The notes under the pieces are model-generated. The model did no database searches, was not told the DNA's origin, and saw only the letters and a program-made list of their open reading frames with translations. Shown here one piece after another: positions 7,001 through 15,273 of a DNA stretch of 30,309 nt; position 1 is the stretch's first letter, and every line of letters begins with the position of its first letter. Made by a program: the position numbers and the translations under genes. The DNA is from Lachnospiraceae bacterium (lineage in GTDB: Bacteria; Bacillota_A; Clostridia; Lachnospirales; Lachnospiraceae), in the NCBI GenBank assembly GCA_024684065.1, contig JAIKXO010000163.1:1-30309 (forward strand), given 5' to 3'.

Positions 7001-10000
7001 ATGTCCGGAGGAACGAAGGATAAATCGATCAGAGAACAGTATAATACCATTGTTTTTCAGGAAACGATGCTTAAGGGAACAGATACGGATCTTCTGCATG
7101 AGTTTGGAAAAGACCGGCTGGGGCAGCCTGTTTCCAATGAGGAGTACGGGAGGCAGGAAAGGCTGTTCCCTGCGGAGGATGCGGATAGCCTTCTTACCGT
7201 GGTAGCCAGGCAGGCTGCGAATTACCAAAATGGTGAGCTTTCGGAAACGGAGCTTCAGAAAAAAAAGCTGGATATGATGGATGCCATGCTGGGGTTTGAG
7301 GTCTTAAGTATCGATAAAGAGGCGAAGGAAAAGGTAGAGGATAACCGCAGAGCCAAGGCAGAGCAGTATGCTGATATCCCCAGGACGCTTTACAGTACCT
7401 CCAGAGAACAGAGGACGAGAGTCTTAAAGAGCCTGAAGCTCGATGAGAAGGTGAAGAAGCAGCTTGCCCGGGAGGAAAAGGGTATGGAGGAGATCCTCCA
7501 TAACTATGTGTCTGAGAAGGAACAGCACCGGATCGCAAAGGAGGGCAAGAATTTTCTCAAAGTGTTCCGCAGGGCTAAGGAAGAGCTGAATAAGAACCAT
7601 CTGCTTTCCGCCGAGGAAAAGGCAAACCGGCTCTACCGGCTGGCGAAGCCCTTTGAGGCGGCCATTGTCATGTATAAGGACGAATACTTTACCACACTTG
7701 AGAAATCAAACCGTCAGAAGGGGATCGAGGAGCTTTTGGACCGGATCACGCAGTTCTATGACCTGTATGCTGAAGAAAATACGAATGAAGTCATGGAGCA
7801 GAGCCGTAAGAAGGCAGACCTTTTAAAAAAACTGGAGATCACGGAAGAGCAAAACAGCGGCTCCGGAATAGAAAAAAGCGAGCTCGCAAAACGGGTCAGA
7901 AACCGCGCGCGTAAGATCGATAAGAGCGAGGAAAAGAGGTCGGATGTTTCTTTGGATGAGAATCTCAGCGCCGAGCAGATCGCAGGCGTTTCGGCGGTTG
8001 ACCGCTTTCTTGCCGGACAGGCAGGGGAAGGCTGTAATATAGCATTCCTTGACAAGCTGTTCCGGCTGACTCTGCGCGACAGGCTGCTGCTTTACGGGCT
8101 GGTGGAAAAGGGGAGGGAGGCGGCGCCCAATGCCACGGATATCGCCATTACCCAGATTTCCTATGTTCCCGATCCCGTTGCCCTTGAAAAAAAGCTAAGA
8201 TCCCTTCCCGGTTTCCTCTGGGGAGGTGACAAAAGGAAGTGGATAGGGCGTCATATCCGGAGCGTGCACTGGGAGAAGCTTGAAGCGGCACTCGGATATC
8301 TGGGACAATCGGATGTTACGGACGTAAGGGATGCCTTTGCAAAGCTGCAGGGTACAGGACCTGCCGAAAAGGAACAGGAGCAGGAGACGGTCGATACACT
8401 GGCGCAGGCGAGAGAGCAGGGAAAGATAGAGGCTGACGGGGTGATGTCGCCGATGATGCTCACTAAGCTGATCACCGACAACGAGGCCGCAAGGGACAGG
8501 CAGCTTCTCGTTACCATCGATGCCCTGGAAAAATGCAGGGATGCTATGGAAGCGGCGGAGAAATCCCATTTCCATAAAAAAGCAAAGAAAGAAGCGGCGG
8601 ACAGCGCGGCCAATATCGCAAAAAACGAGATTAAGAAGCTTGAGGAGCTTGACAGGGAGCTCTACAATACGATCCGGGACGTAAAGAAGAAGCTCGGAGC
8701 AGAAGGTGCCGATATCAGCGCCCCGGAGACGGAATCGAAGGTGGATGAGGCGATAAATACAAAGCCGGCGGCAGAAGGCCTGGCGAAGCAGATAGTGGGC
8801 GGGACCATTACTTACGGCTCCCAGGCGACGCTGCTGCTGTCCAAGCTGAATAAGGTGGCTACCCTTATAAACGGGGAGTCCGGCACGGCTATCGGTATTA
8901 CTTCAGGAGCTTTTGCCTCCGTGACCGGCGTGATGGGCCTTATCGGGGGCGCTCTGGCTGCCGTTAAGACAATACGCGCCATCCATGACAACGGTTCAAG
9001 TATCGCCAAAACAGACGTGGCAAATATGATCTCAAAAACCACCCGCTCCATTGGAGGCTCAGCCTGGGGTATCGCAGCGGGAGGCTATCAGATAGGCCTG
9101 GTCGCGGCGGGACAGACGGCGAAGGCAATGGGCGATGCGGCAACGAATGCCCTGAATTCCGGCCTCATCGAGCAGGCAAAGGCTTTGGGGGAAGCGGCAC
9201 AGACCATGGGCGATAAGATCGGTGTGGCAACCAATGTCCTTACCGGGCTGAACGTCGCAGTCTCCGGACTGAAGATTGCGGTAGATGTCGGTGATGCGGC
9301 AGTCCAGGCCAAGCATGCCGTGCATCATTCCGTAGCCACCTACCGGGTATATAAGCTGGAAAAGAAGGGCGGGCTTAAGGGCGATGACGCGGCCTATGCG
9401 GATAATATCCTGAAGGTAGACCGCCGGAATAAGGCAAATGCCGCTATAGAGACCGCAAATTCCATTGCGATCAATTCCGCGGCTATCGTTACGACATTAT
9501 TTGCGGGTCCTGCCGGGGCTATTGCTTTTGCGGGCTTCCAGGTAGCTAACACGATATTAATGAAGGCTCTTATGAAAATCCGGAAAAAGGAGGATCTGAT
9601 GGAGATGGTCGATGAATTCCTCCAGCTTGAAAGCGTCACAAGGCAGGCCTTTTCGAATTATAATGAGATGTCATTCCGGGAAAAGAACCGGGCTATGCAG
9701 GACGTAAGGGAGGAAATGATGGCGGAGCTCGGATTTGTCTCGGATACTGCCTTTGCAAAGCACATTGCCGGAAATTACGCCGGGTTCATTTATCAGAATC
9801 TTTTCTTTAAGAATGAGTTGGAGGAGAAGAAAGAGAAGGATAATGACCTTGATCAGGGAGATAATGATACGGCTCCGGCGGTAGTGCTTCAGAATAAGAA
9901 GGTGCCCTTCTTAGAGGAGGATAATGAGAACAACAGGCTGTCAGATATGTCCTTAGCCTGCTATCAGATGGTGAAGAGCCTGGGGCTTAAGGTGAGATTC

Positions 10001-10066
10001 CCGAAGAATCCCGGGGACGATCGGTATCCGACGCCGCAGATGATCGCAGCAAAGTTAATGGGATAA
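7001..10066 (+). CDS. 1021-aa coiled and hydrophobic-core protein, putative pore-forming or secreted effector
   Basis: The ATG at 7001 follows GGGGAAAGGGA. There is no signal peptide. Residues ~1-560 are charged and helical with coiled-coil character (for example KKADLLKKLEITEEQ and long E/K/A-rich runs near 520-580). From ~598 to ~860 the composition switches to long Gly/Ala/Val-rich amphipathic or hydrophobic helices: GAFASVTGVMGLIGGALAAV, GIAAGGYQIGLVAAG (from ~690), VATNVLTGLNVAVSGLKIAV and VTTLFAGPAGAIAFAGF (~831). The tail (~860-1021) is charged again. This soluble-hydrophobic-soluble layout is typical of alpha pore-forming toxins and secretion-system translocators, and a CesT-like gene lies 141 nt downstream, as with effectors that need chaperones. 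I do not recognise a named family. It could instead be a membrane-associated scaffold. Hairpin repeats separate it from its presumed chaperone. Confidence 0.7.
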   Translation: MSGGTKDKSIREQYNTIVFQETMLKGTDTDLLHEFGKDRLGQPVSNEEYGRQERLFPAEDADSLLTVVARQAANYQNGELSETELQKKKLDMMDAMLGFEVLSIDKEAKEKVEDNRRAKAEQYADIPRTLYSTSREQRTRVLKSLKLDEKVKKQLAREEKGMEEILHNYVSEKEQHRIAKEGKNFLKVFRRAKEELNKNHLLSAEEKANRLYRLAKPFEAAIVMYKDEYFTTLEKSNRQKGIEELLDRITQFYDLYAEENTNEVMEQSRKKADLLKKLEITEEQNSGSGIEKSELAKRVRNRARKIDKSEEKRSDVSLDENLSAEQIAGVSAVDRFLAGQAGEGCNIAFLDKLFRLTLRDRLLLYGLVEKGREAAPNATDIAITQISYVPDPVALEKKLRSLPGFLWGGDKRKWIGRHIRSVHWEKLEAALGYLGQSDVTDVRDAFAKLQGTGPAEKEQEQETVDTLAQAREQGKIEADGVMSPMMLTKLITDNEAARDRQLLVTIDALEKCRDAMEAAEKSHFHKKAKKEAADSAANIAKNEIKKLEELDRELYNTIRDVKKKLGAEGADISAPETESKVDEAINTKPAAEGLAKQIVGGTITYGSQATLLLSKLNKVATLINGESGTAIGITSGAFASVTGVMGLIGGALAAVKTIRAIHDNGSSIAKTDVANMISKTTRSIGGSAWGIAAGGYQIGLVAAGQTAKAMGDAATNALNSGLIEQAKALGEAAQTMGDKIGVATNVLTGLNVAVSGLKIAVDVGDAAVQAKHAVHHSVATYRVYKLEKKGGLKGDDAAYADNILKVDRRNKANAAIETANSIAINSAAIVTTLFAGPAGAIAFAGFQVANTILMKALMKIRKKEDLMEMVDEFLQLESVTRQAFSNYNEMSFREKNRAMQDVREEMMAELGFVSDTAFAKHIAGNYAGFIYQNLFFKNELEEKKEKDNDLDQGDNDTAPAVVLQNKKVPFLEEDNENNRLSDMSLACYQMVKSLGLKVRFPKNPGDDRYPTPQMIAAKLMG

Positions 10067-10072
10067 GAGGAA

Positions 10073-10109
10073 GCCAAAGCACGCGATTTGCTTCGCAAAT
10101 CGGTGCAGG
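10073..10109 (+). repeat. Partial repeat copy, hairpin 3 only
   Basis: GCCAAAGCACG followed by CGATTTGC-TTC-GCAAATCG and GTGCAGGA duplicates the third hairpin of the complete copy that starts 10 nt downstream. It begins 6 nt after the stop of the 1021-aa gene. The tandem arrangement suggests insertion or duplication of the element into itself. Confidence 0.8.
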
Positions 10110-10118
10110 AGAGGAAAT

Positions 10119-10192
10119 GATCCGGTCAAAGACCGGATCGGCACGAACTGAAGTTCGTGCCAAAGCACGCGATTTGCTTCGCAAATCGGTGC
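10119..10192 (+). repeat. Three-hairpin repeat, complete copy 2
   Basis: Three adjacent hairpins: GATCCGGTC-AAA-GACCGGATC (10119-10139), GGCACGAACT-GA-AGTTCGTGCC (10140-10161), and GCACG-CGATTTGC-TTC-GCAAATCG-GTGC (10165-10192). All arms pair perfectly apart from one bulged G. The element ends where the ribosome site (AGGAGTGGAGGG) of the next gene begins. Confidence 0.9.
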
Positions 10193-10207
10193 AGGAGTGG
10201 AGGGACG

Positions 10208-10687
10208 ATGGAAGAAAAGATAATGGAACAGAGGGAAGCGTTAAAGGAGCTTGAAAAAAGGCTTGGTGAGCGATCCGTGGCGGCGAGGCTTTCGGAGGAT
10301 GGAGCCGTACTGACGGTGCTTCTTCCGGAAATTATAAAAGGGAAGGATCTTTTCGCTGATATTCTTTTCTATCCGCAGCAGGAAGGGATGGAAGGCGTTT
10401 CCTTCGCAAGCTTTCGGATTGAGCTTATGGAGAAGACTGACGTGCAGGAGGAGAAGATACTTTCCTTCTGCGAAAAGCTTTCCGCGGTCAACAATGAGCT
10501 TCTGATAGGCGGGTACGGGCTGGAGCTTCCCGACGGCGGTCTCCCGTTCGGAAGGCTGGTTTTTTCGACAGTGGTTCCCATGATCGCGGGGATCAGGGGG
10601 GAATGTATGACAGATATGCTGGAAAACGCCCTGACTACGGTCTATGGCACGCTTTCCGATACTCTGGAGGCGGTATTGAATGAATAA
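10208..10687 (+). CDS. YbjN/CesT chaperone-like small protein, second copy
   Basis: The ATG at 10208 is chosen for the GGAGTGGAGGG just upstream; an earlier in-frame start at 10157 would translate the hairpin repeat. The 159-aa product begins with a charged helix (EQREALKELEKRLGERS), then beta strands (AVLTVLLPEI, ADILFYPQ, ASFRIELM), the diagnostic helix CEKLSAVNNELLIG near residues 88-101, strands GLELPDGGLPFGRLVFSTVV and a final helix pair. It is paralogous to the gene at 5501 and matches its length and fold order. It follows the 1021-aa gene as its sibling follows the GNAT gene of the 591-aa unit, so a dedicated chaperone for the 1021-aa protein is the simplest inference. It might instead bind a regulator. 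It seems to end the unit, as two small hairpins follow. Confidence 0.65.
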   Translation: MEEKIMEQREALKELEKRLGERSVAARLSEDGAVLTVLLPEIIKGKDLFADILFYPQQEGMEGVSFASFRIELMEKTDVQEEKILSFCEKLSAVNNELLIGGYGLELPDGGLPFGRLVFSTVVPMIAGIRGECMTDMLENALTTVYGTLSDTLEAVLNE

Positions 10688-10752
10688 TTTCGTTTCCTGT
10701 AATAGCAGAAGACTGAATGACTGCCTCACAATGCTTAAACAATGATCATGGA

Positions 10753-10803
10753 GCCCTCGACTCTGACGAGGGCATGTCAGATATTTCAGGGGCAAAAACC
10801 CCT
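10753..10803 (+). terminator. Two short hairpins between the chaperone-like and oxidoreductase genes
   Basis: GCCCTCG (10753-10759) pairs with CGAGGGC (10767-10773), loop 7. AGGGG (10788-10792) pairs with CCCCT (10799-10803) across an A-rich loop and is followed by TTC. The second is a weak terminator candidate, or the pair could form an attenuator just upstream of the GAGGAGG for the gene at 10827. Confidence 0.4.
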
Positions 10804-10826
10804 TTCAATAGAGGAGGAAAACGGAT

Positions 10827-11807
10827 ATGAAAATGGCGATTTTAGGCGCAGGCGGTATTGCCGCCACTATGGCGGAAACGATCCTGCCGATGGAAGATGT
10901 GGAAAGCTATGCGATCGCATCGAGAAGCCGGGATAAGGCACAGGCTTTCGCGGACAAATGGAGTTTTGAAAAGGCTTACGGCTCCTACGAGGAAATGTTA
11001 GATGATGAAAACGTTGAGCTTGTATACATAGCCGTTCCTCATTCCCATCATCACGAGTGGACGATCAAGGCTCTCGAAGCAGGAAAACATGTGCTCTGTG
11101 AGAAGGCTTTCGCCGCAAACGAAAAACAGGCACGGGAGATGATCGAGCTTGCGGAAAAGAAAAAGCTGCTGCTTACCGAGGCGATTTGGACAAGGTATAT
11201 GCCGTCGAGGAAGCTTATAAACGACATTATCGCAAGCGGCGATATAGGGGAGGTCACTACTGTTGCTTCCAACCTCGGATACCGCATCGATATGAATGAA
11301 CGGATGCTGAAACCTGAGCTCGCGGGCGGATGCCTGCTGGACCTGACCGTGTATACCCTTAATTTTTCAAGCATGATCCTTGGTAATGATATCAAACGCA
11401 TCGAAGCATCCATGGTTCCCACTGATAGCGGTGTGGACGGACAGGATACTGTCATGCTGGAATATGAAGACGGTAAAATGGCCAGTATGTTTACCACAAT
11501 GTATGCCTTAACTGACAGACGGGGACTGATCTGCGGCAGAGAGGGCTTTATCTGTGTCAGGAATATAAACAATCCCGAAAAGATCACAGTCTATGCTCCT
11601 GACCGGACACAGTACGGTGTTAAAAAGGAGATCACGGTTCCCGATCAGATCACGGGGTATGAGTACGAAGTCCTGGCCTGTAAAAAGGCTATCGAGGAGG
11701 GCCGCATCGAGTGTGATGAAATGCCGCACAGTGAAACCCTGGAGATCATGCGTCAGATGGATCAGATCCGGGAGCAGTTCGGCATCGTTTTTCCTTTTGA
11801 AAAATAG
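10827..11807 (+). CDS. Gfo/Idh/MocA family NAD(P)-dependent oxidoreductase
   Basis: A 326-aa cytosolic enzyme of the usual family length. The Rossmann fold opens with MAILGAGGIAATMAETI (GxGxxA nucleotide loop), then VELVYIAVPHSHHHEWTIKA and the signature HVLCEKAFAANEKQA. The usual EKP is EKA here, with catalytic Lys near residue 93. The C-terminal alpha/beta domain begins with YMPSRKLINDIIASGDIGEV and contains the AGGCLLDLTVYTLNF helix expected in dihydrodiol-dehydrogenase-like members. Family members oxidise or reduce sugars, inositols or diols; the substrate cannot be read from the sequence. The start has a strong GAGGAGG. It is monocistronic: hairpins precede it and a strong terminator follows at 11972. 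It shows no link in sequence to the cargo locus upstream. Confidence 0.92.
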   Translation: MKMAILGAGGIAATMAETILPMEDVESYAIASRSRDKAQAFADKWSFEKAYGSYEEMLDDENVELVYIAVPHSHHHEWTIKALEAGKHVLCEKAFAANEKQAREMIELAEKKKLLLTEAIWTRYMPSRKLINDIIASGDIGEVTTVASNLGYRIDMNERMLKPELAGGCLLDLTVYTLNFSSMILGNDIKRIEASMVPTDSGVDGQDTVMLEYEDGKMASMFTTMYALTDRRGLICGREGFICVRNINNPEKITVYAPDRTQYGVKKEITVPDQITGYEYEVLACKKAIEEGRIECDEMPHSETLEIMRQMDQIREQFGIVFPFEK

Positions 11808-11864
11808 AAGTCCCGCATATTCTTTTTACAGGTTTTAAGAAAATACCGCTTGATAATCCTTTCA

Positions 11865-11893
11865 GAGGGTCCATGAATGCAGGTCGGACCCTC
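11865..11893 (+). other. Hairpin downstream of the oxidoreductase
   Basis: GAGGGTCC (11865-11872) pairs with GGACCCTC (11886-11893) with a 13-nt loop. It lies 58 nt after the stop and has no T-run. It may protect the mRNA end or be a weak terminator ahead of the stronger one at 11972. Confidence 0.45.
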
Positions 11894-11971
11894 AAAGTGA
11901 ACCTTTCATTGATTTATAATAATGATCTTGTATGGCTTACCGGGTGTACATCCCGAAGCCCGGTTAAAACA

Positions 11972-12012
11972 CATGGAAACCGTTAAAAAAACGGTTTCCA
12001 TGCTTCTTTCCC
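11972..12012 (+). terminator. Intrinsic terminator after the oxidoreductase
   Basis: CATGGAAACCGTT (11972-11984) pairs perfectly with AACGGTTTCCATG (11990-12002) across an AAAAA loop, followed by the pyrimidine-rich CTTCTTTCCC. It separates the oxidoreductase from the signalling unit that follows. Confidence 0.8.
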
Positions 12013-12017
12013 TAAGG

Positions 12018-12045
12018 ATTTCCAAAACAGTATACTTTTAGTATG
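12018..12045 (+). promoter_or_regulatory. Shared 26-bp element upstream of the kinase unit
   Basis: ATTTCC at 12018-12023 followed after 7 nt by TATACTTTTAGTA (12031-12043) is repeated at 15968-15993 before the first lipoprotein gene, with 22 of 26 positions identical. The core ATACT-TTT-AGTAT is an inverted repeat, and TATACT could be a -10 box. No good -35 lies 17 bp upstream, consistent with an activator-dependent promoter or an operator. Confidence 0.5.
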
Positions 12046-12103
12046 TATTATTTTTGGGATTTTTCATGTAGAATTCAGAATGACAGGGAGTGGCAGCTGT
12101 AAA

Positions 12104-12194
12104 TGATCCGGTCTGTAAACAGCCCGGACTTATTCTACATCTGCTAAAGCAAATGTTTATGCCAAAGCACACGATCTGCTTCGCGAATCGGCAT
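12104..12194 (+). repeat. Degenerate three-hairpin repeat, copy 3
   Basis: It begins with the GATCCGGTC of hairpin 1 (12104-12112) and ends with GCCAAAGCACACGATCTGCT at 12161-12180 and GCGAATCGGC, the third hairpin with several mismatches. The middle hairpin is replaced by unrelated sequence. It lies in the probable leader of the gene at 12232, 37 nt before its start. Confidence 0.7.
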
Positions 12195-12231
12195 AACAGA
12201 GTAATTCTGTATACGGGAAGGAGCGTAAAAA

Positions 12232-12873
12232 TTGAAAAACAGCAGCAAATCCGTGATCTTTATTATTGCGGGAGGTGTTTTTGTAATAATCGCTACCCTT
12301 GTGGCAGTTTATTTCAAGCAAAACGAGGCGCTGGATCCCATTGAGACAAATATGATGGCGCTCTCCGCGCCGCCCTATGACGGGATTAAGAATCTCCGAA
12401 ATGAAAGCTATGATGACAACTCCTACTTCATAATGGATCAGACACAGGACGGACTGATCACAGTGATAAATGTTTCTTCGCCGATTGAGCTGGAAGAGGA
12501 AGAAGAGAAGATGTGGTATAGTACAGAGGTGATGGAAAATTATGTAGGGGAGACGCCGGATTATGAAGAGATGATCCGGGATGATATGGAGCGTTTTTTA
12601 CTGGAAAAAATCAACGGGGATGCCAGGATAACAAAGTTTTCCCCTAATGAACGGATCACCGAGAAGCTGACATACCCGGCCTATGATGTATGCTATGAAG
12701 CAGGAGAAAATGAGGACAGTGTGATGGGCAGGGGAATATTTTTTTCAAGTGATAGTTTTGTTTTTTATTATGGGTATTCCTGTCCGGCTGATGATTTTGA
12801 GAGCTATGTTTCCGACTTTGACAGCAGATTGGGCGAGCTTGAGCTGGTGGATTTGGAGGTGGATCTGGAGTAA
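12232..12873 (+). CDS. Single-pass membrane-anchored extracytoplasmic protein
   Basis: A TTG start at 12232 is supported by GGAAGGAG about 6 nt upstream; no ATG fits as well. The 213-aa product has a short basic N-terminus and one membrane helix (SVIFIIAGGVFVIIATLVAV, residues ~7-26) without a lipobox, so it should be anchored with ~185 residues outside. The outer part is acidic with alternating strands (SYFIMDQTQDGLITVINV) and DSVMGRGIFFSSDSFVFYYG; I do not recognise a family. It lies at the head of a run containing a tiny membrane protein, a hybrid histidine kinase and a response regulator, all on one strand with short gaps, so it might be a sensory accessory protein for that kinase. That role is inference from neighbours only. 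Confidence 0.75.
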   Translation: MKNSSKSVIFIIAGGVFVIIATLVAVYFKQNEALDPIETNMMALSAPPYDGIKNLRNESYDDNSYFIMDQTQDGLITVINVSSPIELEEEEEKMWYSTEVMENYVGETPDYEEMIRDDMERFLLEKINGDARITKFSPNERITEKLTYPAYDVCYEAGENEDSVMGRGIFFSSDSFVFYYGYSCPADDFESYVSDFDSRLGELELVDLEVDLE

Positions 12874-12875
12874 AT

Positions 12876-13073
12876 ATGATTATTTTGTTTTTTGCGGCAT
12901 TGATCGCGGGAATCGCGGGCGCTGTTTTGAGCGGAAAGAAATTCCGGAATACGGGACAAAAAAAATATTTGGTAATCCTTATTGTCTGCACGATCATAAG
13001 CCTTGTCGGCCTGTTTTTTATAGCGGCGACGTTGTGGCTTGCCTGGGCTGTCTCAGTACAGCCCCCGGATTAA
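12876..13073 (+). CDS. Small two-helix membrane protein
   Basis: A 65-aa ORF starting 2 nt after the previous stop. It consists of two hydrophobic helices (ILFFAALIAGIAGAVLSG and VILIVCTIISLVGLFFIAAT) separated by a basic loop (KKFRNTGQKK), with a short tail. No family is recognised. Tight spacing to the upstream gene and 46 nt to the histidine kinase argue for one transcript. It could be a kinase-associated membrane peptide, but nothing in the sequence proves this. Confidence 0.6.
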   Translation: MIILFFAALIAGIAGAVLSGKKFRNTGQKKYLVILIVCTIISLVGLFFIAATLWLAWAVSVQPPD

Positions 13074-13119
13074 TGGTGGGATTGTTTTCAATGACGTTTA
13101 AGGAGATTCGGAAGTTCAT

Positions 13120-15273
13120 ATGAACAGGAAAAACAATTATCTGTCGGGATTTATCGACATTCTTATCCCACGGGATTGTGAAATACAGGTCGGCGCATTT
13201 AATATTCTGGCGCTGTGCGGGGTTATAGTTTGTATTATTACCGCAATCTATAATCTGGTGCTCGGGCTTGGGCCGGAGGCAGTCCTTGAAAGTATAGCCG
13301 GGATCGTCTTTTCCGTAGGCATTATGGTTTATACCAGAAGAACGGGGGATTACCGCAGGGCGATGATCCTGACGGTGCTGGTTATTTTTATCGGCCTGTT
13401 CACTTTGCTGTTTTTTTCCGGCGGCGGATATCACAGCGGCGTGCCTTCTTTTTTTATCTTTGGAGTGGTATTTACGGCATTTCTCCTTGACGGCACTATT
13501 ATGCCCCTTCTCGTCGTTATGGAAATGATATGGTATGCCGGACTCTGCCTTTACGCCTATTACAGTCCTTTCCCTACCGATCTGACTTATCATGAGACAA
13601 AATATATGGTGGATGTCGTAGTGTGCGAGACTATCGTTTCCTTAAGCCTTGCGGTCACCATGTACCTTCAGATGCAGCTGTACCGCAACAAGCAGGAGGA
13701 GCTGAATAAGGCGATACAGATGGCGGAGGAAGCAAACCGCGCAAAAAGCGATTTCCTGGCAAAGATGAGCCATGATATAAGGACCCCGTTGAATACGATG
13801 CTGGCTACGAATGAGCTGATCTCGTCCAATACCTCTTCAGAACGGATAAACGGATGGGTGAATGACAGCAATATATCAGGGAGGATCCTGCTGTCTCTGA
13901 TCGATGATATGCTCGATCTGACGAAGATCGAGGCAGGCAGGCTGGAGCTTTTATCACAGCCCTGGAAACCACATGTTTTTTTCGATGAAACAGTTAAGAT
14001 ATGGAAACCTCAGATCGAAAAAAACGGATTATCATTTGAATACGGGATTGAAGAGAACGTTCCTTACCGATTGTCAGGAGACGAGGATGCGATCCGCAAA
14101 ATAACGAATAATCTTTTAAGCAATGCCCTCAAATATACGAAGAAGGGAAAGATCCGGTTACAGGTGGGCAGGGAAGAAGAGGATATGCTCCGGATCACCG
14201 TTTCGGACACAGGGGAAGGAATTGCTCCCGATTATCTGAAAACCATCTATAAACCGTTTGAGCGGGGGGCTCAGGATATATACCGGGAGACAAGCGGAAG
14301 CGGCCTTGGGCTTGCGATCGTAAAGGAACTGGTGGACGCCATGGAAGGCAGTATCGAGTGTGACAGCACCCTGAATAAAGGGACGACCTTTACTGTTTTT
14401 CTTAAGCAGAAGGAATATCTCGGAAGAGATTATGTTACGGTGAATAAAGAGGATTCTTTATCAGAGAGCGGCAGCTCTTACCGGTTTGTCGCACCCGATG
14501 CCCGTATCCTGGTGGTGGATGATAATGTCTATAACAGAAAGGTGATCGCGGGATTCCTTGAACCGACGCTTATACAGCTCGATGATGTGGAGAGCGGCTT
14601 CGAGGCGCTGGAAATGCTTGATATCCGGGAATATGACCTGATCCTTATGGACCTCAGGATGCCCAAAATGGATGGGGCCGAAACTCTTAAGAAAATCCTC
14701 GAGGAGCATCCCGGATTTAATACACCTGTCATTGCACTGACTGCGGACATCATGAACGGTATAGAGGAAAAGCTGCTCGGGCAGGGATTTTCCTGTTTTC
14801 TCCCGAAACCGGTGAGCTCTGCCGTGCTTCTTCAGACCATTGCCGGATTTCTCCGGGGCAAACTCATAACAATGGAGAACAGCGGAGATAATCTGCTGAC
14901 ATTTGATGACATGGAAAGATATCAGGGAATCCTCAGACCCTATGGTATCGATCTCAGATCAGCTCTTGAAAACAATGCAGGAGATATAGACGAATTTATG
15001 ATGCGGGCGGCACTGTTTGAGGAATATGCCGATGAAGGGATAGAACGGCTCCGGGTGATGGAACCGTTTGAAAACTATTATTTACAGGTTCATTCCGTTA
15101 AATCGATCGCAAGAGGAGTCGGCGCATATCTGCTGGCAGAACTGTCTGAAGCAGTGGAGTATCGGAAGGACAACGATTTTGCAAAAGCGGCGAACTCAGT
15201 GATCCTTGATGAATACGGGAGGGTCCGCGAGGGCTTGCATTGTCTTGCGGAATATATGGGGGCAGAAGGATGA
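13120..15273 (+). CDS. Hybrid sensor histidine kinase with receiver and Hpt domains
   Basis: A 717-aa membrane kinase. Residues ~20-185 form about six membrane helices with hardly any external domain, so it probably senses a membrane or intracellular signal. A coiled coil (RNKQEELNKAIQMAEEANR) leads to the HisKA helix FLAKMSHDIRTPLN with phospho-acceptor His218. The HATPase domain has the N box NNLLSNALKY (330-339), G1 box VSDTGEGIA and G2 box GSGLGLAIV. A receiver domain follows with DD467-468, phospho-acceptor Asp511 (LILMDLRMPKMDG) and Lys563. The last ~130 residues look like an Hpt module with VHSVKSIARGVGA (His658). A full His-Asp-His relay is therefore in one chain. The stop overlaps the ATG of the response regulator at 15270 (ATGA), which supplies the fourth step. 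GGAAG lies 5 nt before the ATG. Confidence 0.93.
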   Translation: MNRKNNYLSGFIDILIPRDCEIQVGAFNILALCGVIVCIITAIYNLVLGLGPEAVLESIAGIVFSVGIMVYTRRTGDYRRAMILTVLVIFIGLFTLLFFSGGGYHSGVPSFFIFGVVFTAFLLDGTIMPLLVVMEMIWYAGLCLYAYYSPFPTDLTYHETKYMVDVVVCETIVSLSLAVTMYLQMQLYRNKQEELNKAIQMAEEANRAKSDFLAKMSHDIRTPLNTMLATNELISSNTSSERINGWVNDSNISGRILLSLIDDMLDLTKIEAGRLELLSQPWKPHVFFDETVKIWKPQIEKNGLSFEYGIEENVPYRLSGDEDAIRKITNNLLSNALKYTKKGKIRLQVGREEEDMLRITVSDTGEGIAPDYLKTIYKPFERGAQDIYRETSGSGLGLAIVKELVDAMEGSIECDSTLNKGTTFTVFLKQKEYLGRDYVTVNKEDSLSESGSSYRFVAPDARILVVDDNVYNRKVIAGFLEPTLIQLDDVESGFEALEMLDIREYDLILMDLRMPKMDGAETLKKILEEHPGFNTPVIALTADIMNGIEEKLLGQGFSCFLPKPVSSAVLLQTIAGFLRGKLITMENSGDNLLTFDDMERYQGILRPYGIDLRSALENNAGDIDEFMMRAALFEEYADEGIERLRVMEPFENYYLQVHSVKSIARGVGAYLLAELSEAVEYRKDNDFAKAANSVILDEYGRVREGLHCLAEYMGAEG

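Noticed and set aside
9059..9328. Minus-strand ORFs within the 1021-aa gene
   Set aside because: These and similar minus frames arise because the plus-strand codons are GC-rich at third positions; none has a ribosome site or recognisable motif.
12090..12344. 84-aa ORF upstream of the membrane-anchored protein
   Set aside because: It translates repeat copy 3 and overlaps the real gene in another frame.
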